From Smaragdicoccus niigatensis DSM 44881 = NBRC 103563 (GTDB lineage: Bacteria; Actinomycetota; Actinomycetes; Mycobacteriales; Mycobacteriaceae), in contig NZ_AQXZ01000018.1 of the NCBI RefSeq assembly GCF_000380645.1, forward strand, positions 124,001 to 188,000: DNA of 64,000 bases, written 5' to 3'. The notes beneath the pieces are model-generated. The model worked only from the letters and a program-made list of their open reading frames with translations, made no database searches and was not told the origin of the DNA. This document shows positions 53,848 through 62,851 of the stretch, one piece after another. Numbering within the stretch: the first letter of the stretch is position 1; every line of letters begins with the position of its first letter. A program made the position numbers and the translations under genes.

Positions 53848-54318
53848 CTAGAGGGGCTGGAGTGTCTGCGGCGCAGCGATTGCCGAAAGGTCGAGCGTCC
53901 AGGACTCAAGCGGAGTCGCCGCGATGACCCGGTGTGTGACGGAGTCGAACGCGACGGTCGTCGTCTGTCCGTCCGCGACGGGGAGCTCCGGGTCGACGTT
54001 CCCGCCGAAGTGCAGCACCACGAGATAGACCAGGGTGGCGTCGCTGATCTTGCCTTCGGTGGGAACGAAACTGTGCGCGGTCTGCCACGTCGTCTTCACG
54101 TATTGCGCAGAGGTCGACCTCGAGAACCCGGCTGCCTGCAAATGCTGCTCGACCGCGGCGAGAAGCCAATCGGGCGAATCCTGAATCGGGGTGATGACCG
54201 GCTGTCCGGCCACGGCATCATGGCGGTATCCGGCGAGCGTCGCCACGGTAATCGCACTGACGATAGCGGCCCGCGCGAAGGCGGACAGTCCCGGTTCGAT
54301 CCACTTCGCTATCACCAT
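53848..54318 (-). CDS. Secreted hypothetical protein coupled to TetR
   Basis: A 156-residue protein with an N-terminal hydrophobic segment (AAIVSAITVATLAGYR, about residues 16-31) that could be a signal anchor, followed by a soluble domain with ESWTLDLSAIAAPQ at the end. I recognise no family. ATG 54318 shares a base with the tetR stop (TGATG), so it is translated with the regulator. Possibly an envelope protein in the same stress response. No function claimed. Confidence 0.6.
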   Translation of the reverse strand: MVIAKWIEPGLSAFARAAIVSAITVATLAGYRHDAVAGQPVITPIQDSPDWLLAAVEQHLQAAGFSRSTSAQYVKTTWQTAHSFVPTEGKISDATLVYLVVLHFGGNVDPELPVADGQTTTVAFDSVTHRVIAATPLESWTLDLSAIAAPQTLQPL

Positions 54319-54938
54319 CAGCGAACCGAGGCCGGCAGCAGCGCGTCGAAGCTGTTCAACAGGTGCTCCCGAACGACCGCCCACGTCGGATGCGCGGCGT
54401 CCGTGCCGGGCACCGCCCCGAGGATGACCGTCCCACGGATCGTCGCGATGGAAATCTGCAGGAGGTCGTCGAAACCCGGCTGCGATGCATAGGTTGGCAC
54501 GGCCACCCCAGCGAGCGCGCGGATGGCGGCCATGCCCTGCGCGGTCAGCTGTGCCACGCGCCGCGCGAGCTGAGGTTCCGTGCGGGCCACGTTGAACAGC
54601 TCGAAAACGGCCGGAGTGATCGGTAGATTGTGGAGCTCCCACAGCTGGTCGAGCATGCTGGCGACACGGTCTCGCTCGCTGCCGTCGGGCGCGGGCCGTT
54701 CCGCCGCCTCGATCACCATCTGTTCCATCAGCCGAACGATCGCGGCATCGACGAGCTCAGCCTTCGTGGGGAAGTAGTGCTGCTGTGCACCTTGGCTCAC
54801 GCCCGCGCGCTCGGCCACCGATCGCGTCGTGGTCGCCACGAACCCGACGTCGACCAGGCTGTCGATGGTGGCGTCGAGGAGGGCGGTGATCGTCGCGGCA
54901 CGACGTTCGGCCTGCGTCCGAGGAGTGTGTTCCGCCAC
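54318..54938 (-). CDS. TetR-family regulator
   Basis: A 206-residue TetR repressor: HTH VATTTRSVAERAGVSQGAQQHYFPTKAELV (about residues 34-66), helical ligand domain following. It diverges from an SDR-flavin oxidoreductase pair across a palindromic region with three GCAAGTC half-sites, and it is coupled to a secreted protein gene downstream. It probably represses both sides. Confidence 0.9.
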   Translation of the reverse strand: MAEHTPRTQAERRAATITALLDATIDSLVDVGFVATTTRSVAERAGVSQGAQQHYFPTKAELVDAAIVRLMEQMVIEAAERPAPDGSERDRVASMLDQLWELHNLPITPAVFELFNVARTEPQLARRVAQLTAQGMAAIRALAGVAVPTYASQPGFDDLLQISIATIRGTVILGAVPGTDAAHPTWAVVREHLLNSFDALLPASVR

Positions 54939-54969
54939 CCGAATAGGGTCCCGAGATAAAGCAAAATTT

Positions 54970-54992
54970 GCAAGTCAAGGGACTTGCAAGTC
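54970..54992. promoter_or_regulatory. TetR operator between divergent TetR and SDR genes
   Basis: GCAAGTC (54970-54976) and GACTTGC (54981-54987) are perfect inverted arms. A second perfect 12-bp palindrome GACTTGCAAGTC spans 54981-54992. Three half-sites in 23 bases suggest cooperative binding of two dimers. Confidence 0.7.
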
Positions 54993-55046
54993 GCGCGACT
55001 GGAATTTACGCTCGGTCAAACCACCGGCATCAATGAGGAGCATCGG

Positions 55047-55894
55047 ATGAAGGACTTTCGCGGCAAGGTCGCAGTCGTCACGGGCGCAGGATCCGGAATC
55101 GGACGGGCGCTTGCCATCGCGCTGACCAAGGCGGGAGCCAAGGTCGCGATCAGCGACTGGCACGCCGCGGGGCTGCAGGAAACCGCGGCACTGTGCTGCG
55201 CCGAAGGTGGAGAACCGCACTCGCAGGTCCTCGACGTTCGGCAGAAGGAAGCCGTCCACGCGTACGCCGACGCCGTCGCGGCGCACTTCGGCACGGTGAA
55301 CCTCGTCATCAACAACGCCGGCATCACGATCTTCGGCAGCGTCGAGGAAAGTCCGTACAAGGACATCGAGAAGGTCATGGACGTCGACTTCTGGGGCGTC
55401 GTCTATGGCACGAAAGCGTTCCTCCCGCACCTCATCGCATCCGGTGACGGCCACGTCGTGAACGTGTCCAGCGTCTTCGGACTCTTCGGGTTCCCTCGCC
55501 AAAGCTCTTACAATGCAGCGAAATTCGCTGTGCGTGGATTCACCGAATCGCTGCGCCAGGAAATGCTCATCGCGCGTCACCCGGTCCAGGTCACGTGTGT
55601 GCACCCCGGCGGCATCAAGACGAACATCGTGAAGAACGCGTCCTCGAGCATCGACGAGGACCTCAGCACTATGCAGCGGGTATTCGACGAGGTGCTCACC
55701 CGTACCAGTCCGGAGGACGCCGCGAAGACGATCCTCAAGAGCGTCAAGAACGGTGACGCGAAGTGCCTCATCGGACTCGATGCGAAGGTCATGGATCTGA
55801 CGGTTCGTGCACTCGGCTCGAACTACCAGCGACTCTTCGCCACGGTGACCACTGTCGTCGAAAACCGTCTCGGACTGCGTGGGAAGGCAACCAA

Positions 55895-55898
<4 letters not shown>
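55047..55898 (+). CDS. Short-chain dehydrogenase/reductase
   Basis: A 283-residue SDR with TGAGSGIG (about residues 12-19), NNAG, Ser in VNVSSVFG and YNAAK. GAGGAG precedes ATG 55047. Its stop overlaps the GTG of the flavin oxidoreductase by 4 bases (GTGA), so they are coupled. It resembles mycobacterial SDRs of the long-chain or steroid type. TetR at 54938 is the likely repressor. Confidence 0.88.
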
Positions 55899-57116
<1,218 letters not shown>

Positions 57117-57145
<29 letters not shown>

Positions 57146-57770
57146 GCGTCCGAACGGTCGCGGTGGCGGCGCTGATCAAGAGCAACGCTGCTACCGCGAT
57201 CCACAACGCGATGAGCCCGATGGCGTGGTAGGTCATCGCGCCGGTGACCGCGCCGGCGGCAAGACCCACCCACAGCGCCGCATAGCGCAGCCACGCCCAA
57301 CGGGGTCCGCCGAAGAGTGCGTCGACGAAGCGCTGACCGGCTTTGACGAGCGTGCCCGTCATGTACGTGAGTCCGACGGACACCTCGCCGGAGCGTTGGA
57401 ACACCGAATTCATCACTCCCATCGCGGCGGCGGCGATCAGTAGCCCGCCGATGTCCGTCCACCTCGACACCACAGAGCCGATGCCAAGCGTCGCCGACGT
57501 CGCGACCAGGACTGCCACCCGCTCCTTGGGATGCCGGGAGACGACTGCGCCGACCATGACGCCGAGAACGAACATCCCGATCAGTCCGGCGGCCTTTCCT
57601 GCGGCGACCCAGTGTGTGGTGGCACCGCCGGCGGACATCCGCGTGGTGTTTCCGCTCATGAAGGACAGGAAGTAGCCGCCCAGATGGACGAAGCCGATCG
57701 CGTCGACAAATCCGGCAACGCCGGATAGACACACGGCCAGAAGAATTTCGCGCCGTCGAATGTTCAGCAC
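57117..57770 (-). CDS. DUF1275 (YoaK-family) membrane protein
   Basis: A 217-residue six-helix membrane protein: LAVCLSGVAGFVDAIGFVHLGGYFLSFMSGNTTRM is the conserved first stretch of DUF1275, whose function is unknown. GTG 57770. Its 3' end overlaps the end of the convergent flavin oxidoreductase by 29 bases, with both reading frames supported. It begins 5 bases before the lipoprotein gene stop and is probably co-transcribed with the lipoprotein gene. Confidence 0.86.
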
Positions 57771-57774
57771 AGGA

Positions 57775-58644
57775 TCACGCGGTGCCGTTCGCGGGCGACT
57801 CGACCTTCGTCGCCGCTGAGACGATGTCGGGGTCCATGGCGTCGATCGCGGTGGGACCACCCGGCACCGGAACGAACCAAATGTGCAGCATCGGCGGGGT
57901 GCGCCGGTTCACCGAGCCAGCCGGGCAGCCGTGTTCGACATCGCCCACGACTCCGAGGTTGCGCGTCAGACACAGGTTCGTGTGCACGTGCCACTGGGTG
58001 AGGCAGCCGCCGGGCTGGGGAGTGTCGCCCCAGAACGTCCCGATGAACATGACCGCCACCAGGACCGCGCCCTTCGGTGTGTTCGCGTACACCAGGGACT
58101 GCGGCTGCGAGGTGTTCAGTATGTTGCCGCTGGCTGCGGTGTTGAAGTAGTAATCCGGGTTGATGTAGTGCACCACGTCCATTCCGCTGGGCGTGGCCGG
58201 CCGATATCCCTGCGATTGTGCGTACGCGAGGCTTTCGTATGGCTTGGCGTCCGCCCAACTTTGATTCACCAGGTCAACAGCGGCCTTCTGCTGATCCGGA
58301 GTGGGGGCGGTGTCGCATGGCGTCGAGGTCGCCATCTCCATGCCGTCATGCATGTCCATCGCCATCGGCATCGTGATGTCGCCGGCGGGGGACTGGGTCT
58401 TGAGCTTGATGCCGCCGTCGCCGTGATTCATGTTGCCGTGGTCCATGTTTCCGTGGTCCATCGGCATGGACATCGTCGTCGACGGAACTGCTGACGAGGA
58501 CCCGAGCGACGCCGGTTTGGCTGTGTCGTTGGCAGAGCACCCCGCCAGAACCAGGACGGCAACCGCCGGAACGAGCGACCACCACGCAACCGAACGCGAT
58601 CGTCCCGCGTCCTTCGGCTCGCCGCGTTCGAAGTTCATGCTCAT
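57775..58644 (-). CDS. Met/His-rich lipoprotein, possible metal binding
   Basis: A 289-residue exported lipoprotein with lipobox VLVLAGC (Cys at about residue 36). A linker holds MDHGNMDHGNMNHGDGG (residues 62-78) and MPMAMDMHDGMEM (91-104), Met- and His-rich motifs of the kind that bind copper. The remaining domain has a conserved QWHVHTNLCLTRNLG and CPAGSVNRRTPPMLHIWFVP. Two or more Cys may form a disulfide. The frame begins at ATG 58644. It lies immediately upstream of the DUF1275 gene. A periplasm-like copper-handling role is inference. Confidence 0.75.
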   Translation of the reverse strand: MSMNFERGEPKDAGRSRSVAWWSLVPAVAVLVLAGCSANDTAKPASLGSSSAVPSTTMSMPMDHGNMDHGNMNHGDGGIKLKTQSPAGDITMPMAMDMHDGMEMATSTPCDTAPTPDQQKAAVDLVNQSWADAKPYESLAYAQSQGYRPATPSGMDVVHYINPDYYFNTAASGNILNTSQPQSLVYANTPKGAVLVAVMFIGTFWGDTPQPGGCLTQWHVHTNLCLTRNLGVVGDVEHGCPAGSVNRRTPPMLHIWFVPVPGGPTAIDAMDPDIVSAATKVESPANGTA

Positions 58645-58744
58645 ACCGCCAGGTTAGTGACCCATTTCAGGTCTACCAGGGCCCGGGGAAGTTCGGGATG
58701 GCCAGTTTCGCCCAAGGCGCCGCGTCCGCGCCCTCCGATGTGAA

Positions 58745-58754
58745 TGACCGGTCA
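58745..58754. promoter_or_regulatory. Perfect 10-bp palindrome TGACCGGTCA
   Basis: It lies in the 224-bp region between the lipoprotein gene and the thiolase operon, about 115 bases upstream of the thiolase ATG. Candidate regulator site, unconfirmed. Confidence 0.3.
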
Positions 58755-58804
58755 CCGAATGCTGTCTACAGGCGACACGAAAGCCTTAGAAATGTGCACG
58801 GCTA

Positions 58805-58833
58805 TTGACGATCAAAGCGGTCAGGCCTACGTT
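58805..58833 (+). promoter_or_regulatory. Sigma-70-type promoter of the lipid operon
   Basis: TTGACG (58805-58810) and TACGTT (58828-58833) with a 17-base spacer, followed 25 bases later by AGGAGG and ATG 58869. The -35 is near consensus and the -10 weak. Confidence 0.45.
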
Positions 58834-58868
58834 AAGTGAATTGTCATTAATCCCGCAGGAGGAATTTC

Positions 58869-60053
58869 ATGGCCAGGCAATCAGTCGTCGCCGGCGTGGG
58901 GATGATCCCGTTCAGCACACCAAGGAACACCGCGCCATATGCCGTCATGGGAGAGACCGCCGCACGCAAGGCGCTCGCCGATGCCGGCGTGGACTACTCG
59001 AAGGTGCAGCAGGCGTACGTCGGCTATGTGTACGGCGACTCGACCTCGGGTCAGGCTGCGCTCTACGGCCTCGGCCAGACCGGAATCCCGATCGTCAACG
59101 TCAACAACAACTGCTCGACGGGTTCGAGCGCGTTGTTCCTCGCCCGGCAGGCCATCGAGTCCGGCGCCGCGGAGTGCGTGATCGCGCTCGGTTTCGAGCA
59201 GATGCAGCGCGGTGCTCTGGGTTCGATATGGGCCGACCGGCCGAACGCCTTCGAGCGCTTCGATGCTCAGACCAAGGTGTTGCAGGGCTGGGACGAGCAG
59301 GCGCCGATGGCCGCGCAATGGTTCGGCGGCGCCGGCCAGACCTACTGCGACAAGTACGGCATGGACCCCAAGGTCTTCGCCCAGATCGCCGTGAAATCGC
59401 GTAACCACGCCGCGAACAACCCGTACTCGGTCTTCCGCGACCCGATCACGGTGGAAGAGGTACTTGCCTCGCCGCAGATCTTCGGCCCGCTCACTCGTTT
59501 GCAGTGCTGTCCGCCCACGTGTGGCGCGGCCGCCGCGGTCCTGTGCAGCGAGGAGTTCGCCAAGGCCAACGGCCTGAACACCACGGTGCGGATCAAGGCG
59601 CAAGCGATGACCACGGACTTCGAGTCGACCTTCTCGACCGACATGATGCGCGTCGTCGGCTACGACATGGCCAAGGCTGCCGCCGACCAGGTTTACGCGG
59701 CCTCGGGTGTATCGCCTGAGGACATTCGCGTCGTGGAGCTGCACGACTGCTTCACCACCAACGAACTGCTGACCTACGAAGTCCTCGGTCTCACGCCGGA
59801 AGGCACCGCCGAGAAGTTCATCGCCGACGGCAACAACACCTACGGCGGGCAGGTCGTCACCAACCCGTCCGGCGGCCTGATGTCAAAGGGCCACCCGCTG
59901 GGCGCGACCGGTTTGGCGCAGTGCGCCGAGCTCGTCTGGCAGCTCCGTGGACAGGCCGAAGCCCGTCAGGTCGAGGGCGTCAACCTCGCACTCCAACACA
60001 ACATCGGGCTCGGCGGCGCAGCTGTCGTGACCCTGTACGAAAAGGTGATCTGA
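58869..60053 (+). CDS. SCP-x/lipid-transfer-type thiolase
   Basis: A 394-residue thiolase of the lipid-transfer (Ltp/SCP-x) branch: nucleophile in NNNCSTGSSAL (Cys82), catalytic HDCF (near residue 291) and GHPLGATG (near 341). AGGAGG precedes ATG. It cleaves or aldol-processes branched or steroid side chains in known relatives. It is the first gene of an operon with two hydratases, an SDR and an acyl-CoA dehydrogenase, a complete beta-oxidation set. Ltp2 needs a DUF35 partner for its aldolase reaction; none is seen here. Confidence 0.9.
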   Translation: MARQSVVAGVGMIPFSTPRNTAPYAVMGETAARKALADAGVDYSKVQQAYVGYVYGDSTSGQAALYGLGQTGIPIVNVNNNCSTGSSALFLARQAIESGAAECVIALGFEQMQRGALGSIWADRPNAFERFDAQTKVLQGWDEQAPMAAQWFGGAGQTYCDKYGMDPKVFAQIAVKSRNHAANNPYSVFRDPITVEEVLASPQIFGPLTRLQCCPPTCGAAAAVLCSEEFAKANGLNTTVRIKAQAMTTDFESTFSTDMMRVVGYDMAKAAADQVYAASGVSPEDIRVVELHDCFTTNELLTYEVLGLTPEGTAEKFIADGNNTYGGQVVTNPSGGLMSKGHPLGATGLAQCAELVWQLRGQAEARQVEGVNLALQHNIGLGGAAVVTLYEKVI

Positions 60054-60054
60054 C

Positions 60055-60465
60055 ATGGCTGTCGATCCATCAGCAATCGGAACCGAGCTTGCATCAACCA
60101 CTTTGACCGTCGACGAGGGTCGTCTGCGCTTCTTCGCCAAGGCCATCGGGGACAAGGTCGACCCCGATCTGCGCGTGCCGCCGACGTTCTTGTTCTCGAT
60201 CGAACTCGAGAACCCGAACGCATTCGGCTGGGTTGACCAGCTCGGCATCGATCTTCGTTTCGTTCTCCACGGTGAGCAGGCGTTCACGTACCACCAGCCG
60301 GCGTACGCCGGGGACGTGCTCACTGCGACCCCGAAGATCACCGACGTCTACAGCAAGAAGGGTGGCGCGCTCGACTTCATCGTCAAGGACACGGCCGTGA
60401 CGAATGCCGCGGGTGAGCTCGTCGCTGACCTCAAGACCGTCATCGTCGTAAGGAACCCGAAATGA
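60055..60465 (+). CDS. FAS1-like dehydratase/MaoC N-domain hydratase
   Basis: A 136-residue hot-dog protein of the FAS1-like (MaoC-N) dehydratase group: SAIGTELASTTLTVDEGRLRFFAKAIGD then VPPTFLFS, ending LVADLKTVIVVRNPK. It lacks the D-x4-H dyad, so it is the non-catalytic partner of the second hydratase, as in HadA-HadB or ChsH1-ChsH2 pairs. It starts one base after the thiolase stop and overlaps the MaoC start by 4 bases. The pair forms the enoyl-CoA hydratase. Confidence 0.87.
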   Translation: MAVDPSAIGTELASTTLTVDEGRLRFFAKAIGDKVDPDLRVPPTFLFSIELENPNAFGWVDQLGIDLRFVLHGEQAFTYHQPAYAGDVLTATPKITDVYSKKGGALDFIVKDTAVTNAAGELVADLKTVIVVRNPK

Positions 60466-60842
60466 ACGTCGGAACTGAACTGCCCACACTCAAACTGAAG
60501 CCCATTTCCCGCACCACATTGGCGCTGTTCGCCGGTGCCTCGGGAGACCACAACCCGATGCACATCGACATCGACGTCGCGAAGTCTGCAGGTCTGGAAG
60601 ATGTGTTCGCCCACGGCATGTTGTCGATGGCGTACCTGGGCCGACTGCTGACCGACAACTTCGACTCGGCGAGCATCCGCTCCTACCGCGTGCGCTTCGC
60701 CTCGATCACGCCGGTTCACGGCAAGCCAACCGCTACCGGCAAGGTCGTCTCGATCGAAGACGGCCTCGCCACTCTCGAACTCACCGTCGCACTCGAAGAC
60801 GGAACCGTCACTCTCTCCGGCGACGCTGTCGTCGCCATCTAA
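60462..60842 (+). CDS. MaoC-type enoyl-CoA hydratase (catalytic half)
   Basis: A 126-residue hot-dog protein with the hydratase dyad Asp29 and His34 in GASGDHNPMHID and the FAHGMLSMAY segment. It is coupled by ATGA to the FAS1-like partner, making an R-specific hydratase pair. It adds water to the enoyl-CoA made by the acyl-CoA dehydrogenase in this operon. Confidence 0.9.
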   Translation: MNVGTELPTLKLKPISRTTLALFAGASGDHNPMHIDIDVAKSAGLEDVFAHGMLSMAYLGRLLTDNFDSASIRSYRVRFASITPVHGKPTATGKVVSIEDGLATLELTVALEDGTVTLSGDAVVAI

Positions 60843-60855
60843 GAAAGACAGAATC

Positions 60856-61686
60856 ATGGGAACTCTTGAAGGCAAAGTCGCCATCATCTCCGGCTCAGGC
60901 CGTGGCATCGGGCGCGAAATCGCTCTGAAGCTCGCCTCCGAAGGCGCGAAGGTCGTCGTCAACGACCTCGACGCAGAGCCCGCCAAGGAAACCGTCGCCG
61001 CGATCGAATCCGCTGGTGGCCAGGCCGTGGCATGCATCGGCAGTGTCACCGACGCCGATTTCGGCGAGCGCTTCGTCGCCGCTGCGGTCGACAATTTCGG
61101 CGGACTCGACATCATCGTCAACAACGCCGGCTACACCTGGGACTCGGTCATCCAGAAGATGACCGACGAGCAGTGGGACGCGATCCTCGACGTGCACCTC
61201 AAGGCGCCGTTCCGGATTCTGCGCGCCGCACAGCCCGTCATCGCCGCTGCCGTGAAGAAAGCCAAGGAGGCCGGCGAGCCCATCCCGTGCCGCAAGGTCG
61301 TCAACATCTCGTCGATGGCCGGCACCGGGGGCAACGCGGGTCAGGCGAACTACTCGGCGGCGAAGGCCGGCATCACCGGTCTGACGAAGACGCTCGCCAA
61401 GGAGTGGGGTCGCTACAACGTCACCGTCAACACGGTCGCGTTCGGCCTGATCAAGACTCGCCTCACCTCGACACCCGCGGGCGGCGACGGCACGATCGAC
61501 GTCGAGGGCAAGAAGCTCAAAGTCGGGGTCAACCCGAACCTGCTTGCCGCCATGGAACAGATGATCCCGCTCGGCCGCGGCGGTGAACCGTCCGAAGCAG
61601 CCGGTGCGGTCTACCTGTTTTGTATCCCCGAGTCCAACTACGTCAGCGCGCAGACCCTGCAGTGTGGCGGAGGGTTCAATTTCTGA
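60856..61686 (+). CDS. SDR, probable 3-hydroxyacyl-CoA dehydrogenase
   Basis: A 276-residue SDR of the FabG/HSD4-like group: SGSGRGIG (about residues 12-19, Gly-rich cofactor loop), NNAGYTWDSVIQKM, Ser in VNISSMAG and YSAAK. Position in the operon and similarity to multifunctional-enzyme-like SDRs make 3-hydroxyacyl-CoA oxidation likely. It shares one base with the start of the acyl-CoA dehydrogenase (TGATG). Confidence 0.87.
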   Translation: MGTLEGKVAIISGSGRGIGREIALKLASEGAKVVVNDLDAEPAKETVAAIESAGGQAVACIGSVTDADFGERFVAAAVDNFGGLDIIVNNAGYTWDSVIQKMTDEQWDAILDVHLKAPFRILRAAQPVIAAAVKKAKEAGEPIPCRKVVNISSMAGTGGNAGQANYSAAKAGITGLTKTLAKEWGRYNVTVNTVAFGLIKTRLTSTPAGGDGTIDVEGKKLKVGVNPNLLAAMEQMIPLGRGGEPSEAAGAVYLFCIPESNYVSAQTLQCGGGFNF

Positions 61687-62831
61687 TGTACCGATCTGCA
61701 TGGATGGACGACGAAATCGTCGCCCTCAAGGAAATGGCAACCAAGTTCTTCGAGAGCGAAGCACTACCGTATCGAGAGAAATGGATCGACCAGAAGCGCG
61801 TCGACCGCGAATTCTGGCTCAAGGCAGGCGAACAGGGTCTGCTCTGCGCAGCGATACCCGAGGAGTACGGAGGTGGTGGCGGCACTTTCGCCCACGACCT
61901 CGCGATCTTCCAGGCGGCGCTCGAGCTCACGGAGATGGGCTTCGGCATCGGTGCAGGGGTTCACGCCGGACTGGTCGCGAACTACCTCAACACCTACGGA
62001 ACCGAAGAGCAGAAGCACCGCTGGCTCCCGAAGATGTGCAGTGGCGAGTTCATCGGCGCTATTGCGATGACGGAGCCCGGTGGCGGGTCCGACCTGAAGG
62101 CCATCCGGACGACAGCGATCCGCGAGGGCGACCACTACGTCGTCAACGGTTCCAAGACGTTCATCTCCAACGGCGTCAACGCGGACCTCGTGATCCTCGT
62201 CCTCAAGACCGATCCGTCGGCCGGGGTCAGGGGAGTGTCTCTCCTGGTCGTCGAGACCCGCGATCTGCCTGGATACCGAGTGGGTCGGGTACTCGAGAAG
62301 GTCGGTATGAAGGCGCAGGACACCGCGGAATTGTTCTTCGACGACATGCGAGTTCCGGTGGCCAATCTGCTCGGCGAGGAGGGGAAGGGTTACGCGTACG
62401 CGATGAAGTCGCTCGCGCACGAACGGCTCCTGATTTCGGACATGGCCGCCACAATGGCCGAGGCCGCGGTTGCCGAGACCGTGAAGTACACCAAGGAACG
62501 CCATGCGTTCGGTGGCCCGCTGTTCGAGCTGCAGAACACGCGATTCGAGCTCGCCCAGTGTGCGACGCTCGCTCGGGTCGCGCGGGTGTTCGTCGACGAC
62601 TGCATCGAGCGTCATCTTCGCGATGACCTCGACGCGGCGAGCGCGTCGATGGCCAAGACGTACTCGACCGAGGTTCAGTGCGAGGTCATCGATCGCTGCG
62701 TGCAGCTCTTCGGTGGGTATGGATACATGCTCGAGTACCCGATCGCGAGAATGTACGCAGACTCGCGCGCGCAGAAGATCTACGCGGGTGCGAACGAAGT
62801 CATGAAAGAGTTGATCGCGCGCTCGTTGTAG
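61686..62831 (+). CDS. Acyl-CoA dehydrogenase (FadE type)
   Basis: A 381-residue FAD acyl-CoA dehydrogenase: AIAMTEPGGGSDLKA (FAD site), KTFISNGVNADLVI, and the C-terminal RMYADSRAQKIYAGANEVMK. The residue that is Glu in YEG-type enzymes is Ala here (IYAGANE). The base is probably the Glu in LAHERLLI, as in long-chain and isovaleryl enzymes. It performs the first beta-oxidation step of this operon. A double-TetR gene follows 20 bases later. Confidence 0.9.
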   Translation: MYRSAWMDDEIVALKEMATKFFESEALPYREKWIDQKRVDREFWLKAGEQGLLCAAIPEEYGGGGGTFAHDLAIFQAALELTEMGFGIGAGVHAGLVANYLNTYGTEEQKHRWLPKMCSGEFIGAIAMTEPGGGSDLKAIRTTAIREGDHYVVNGSKTFISNGVNADLVILVLKTDPSAGVRGVSLLVVETRDLPGYRVGRVLEKVGMKAQDTAELFFDDMRVPVANLLGEEGKGYAYAMKSLAHERLLISDMAATMAEAAVAETVKYTKERHAFGGPLFELQNTRFELAQCATLARVARVFVDDCIERHLRDDLDAASASMAKTYSTEVQCEVIDRCVQLFGGYGYMLEYPIARMYADSRAQKIYAGANEVMKELIARSL

Positions 62832-62851
62832 ACCGGCAGAGGGAGGGCAGG

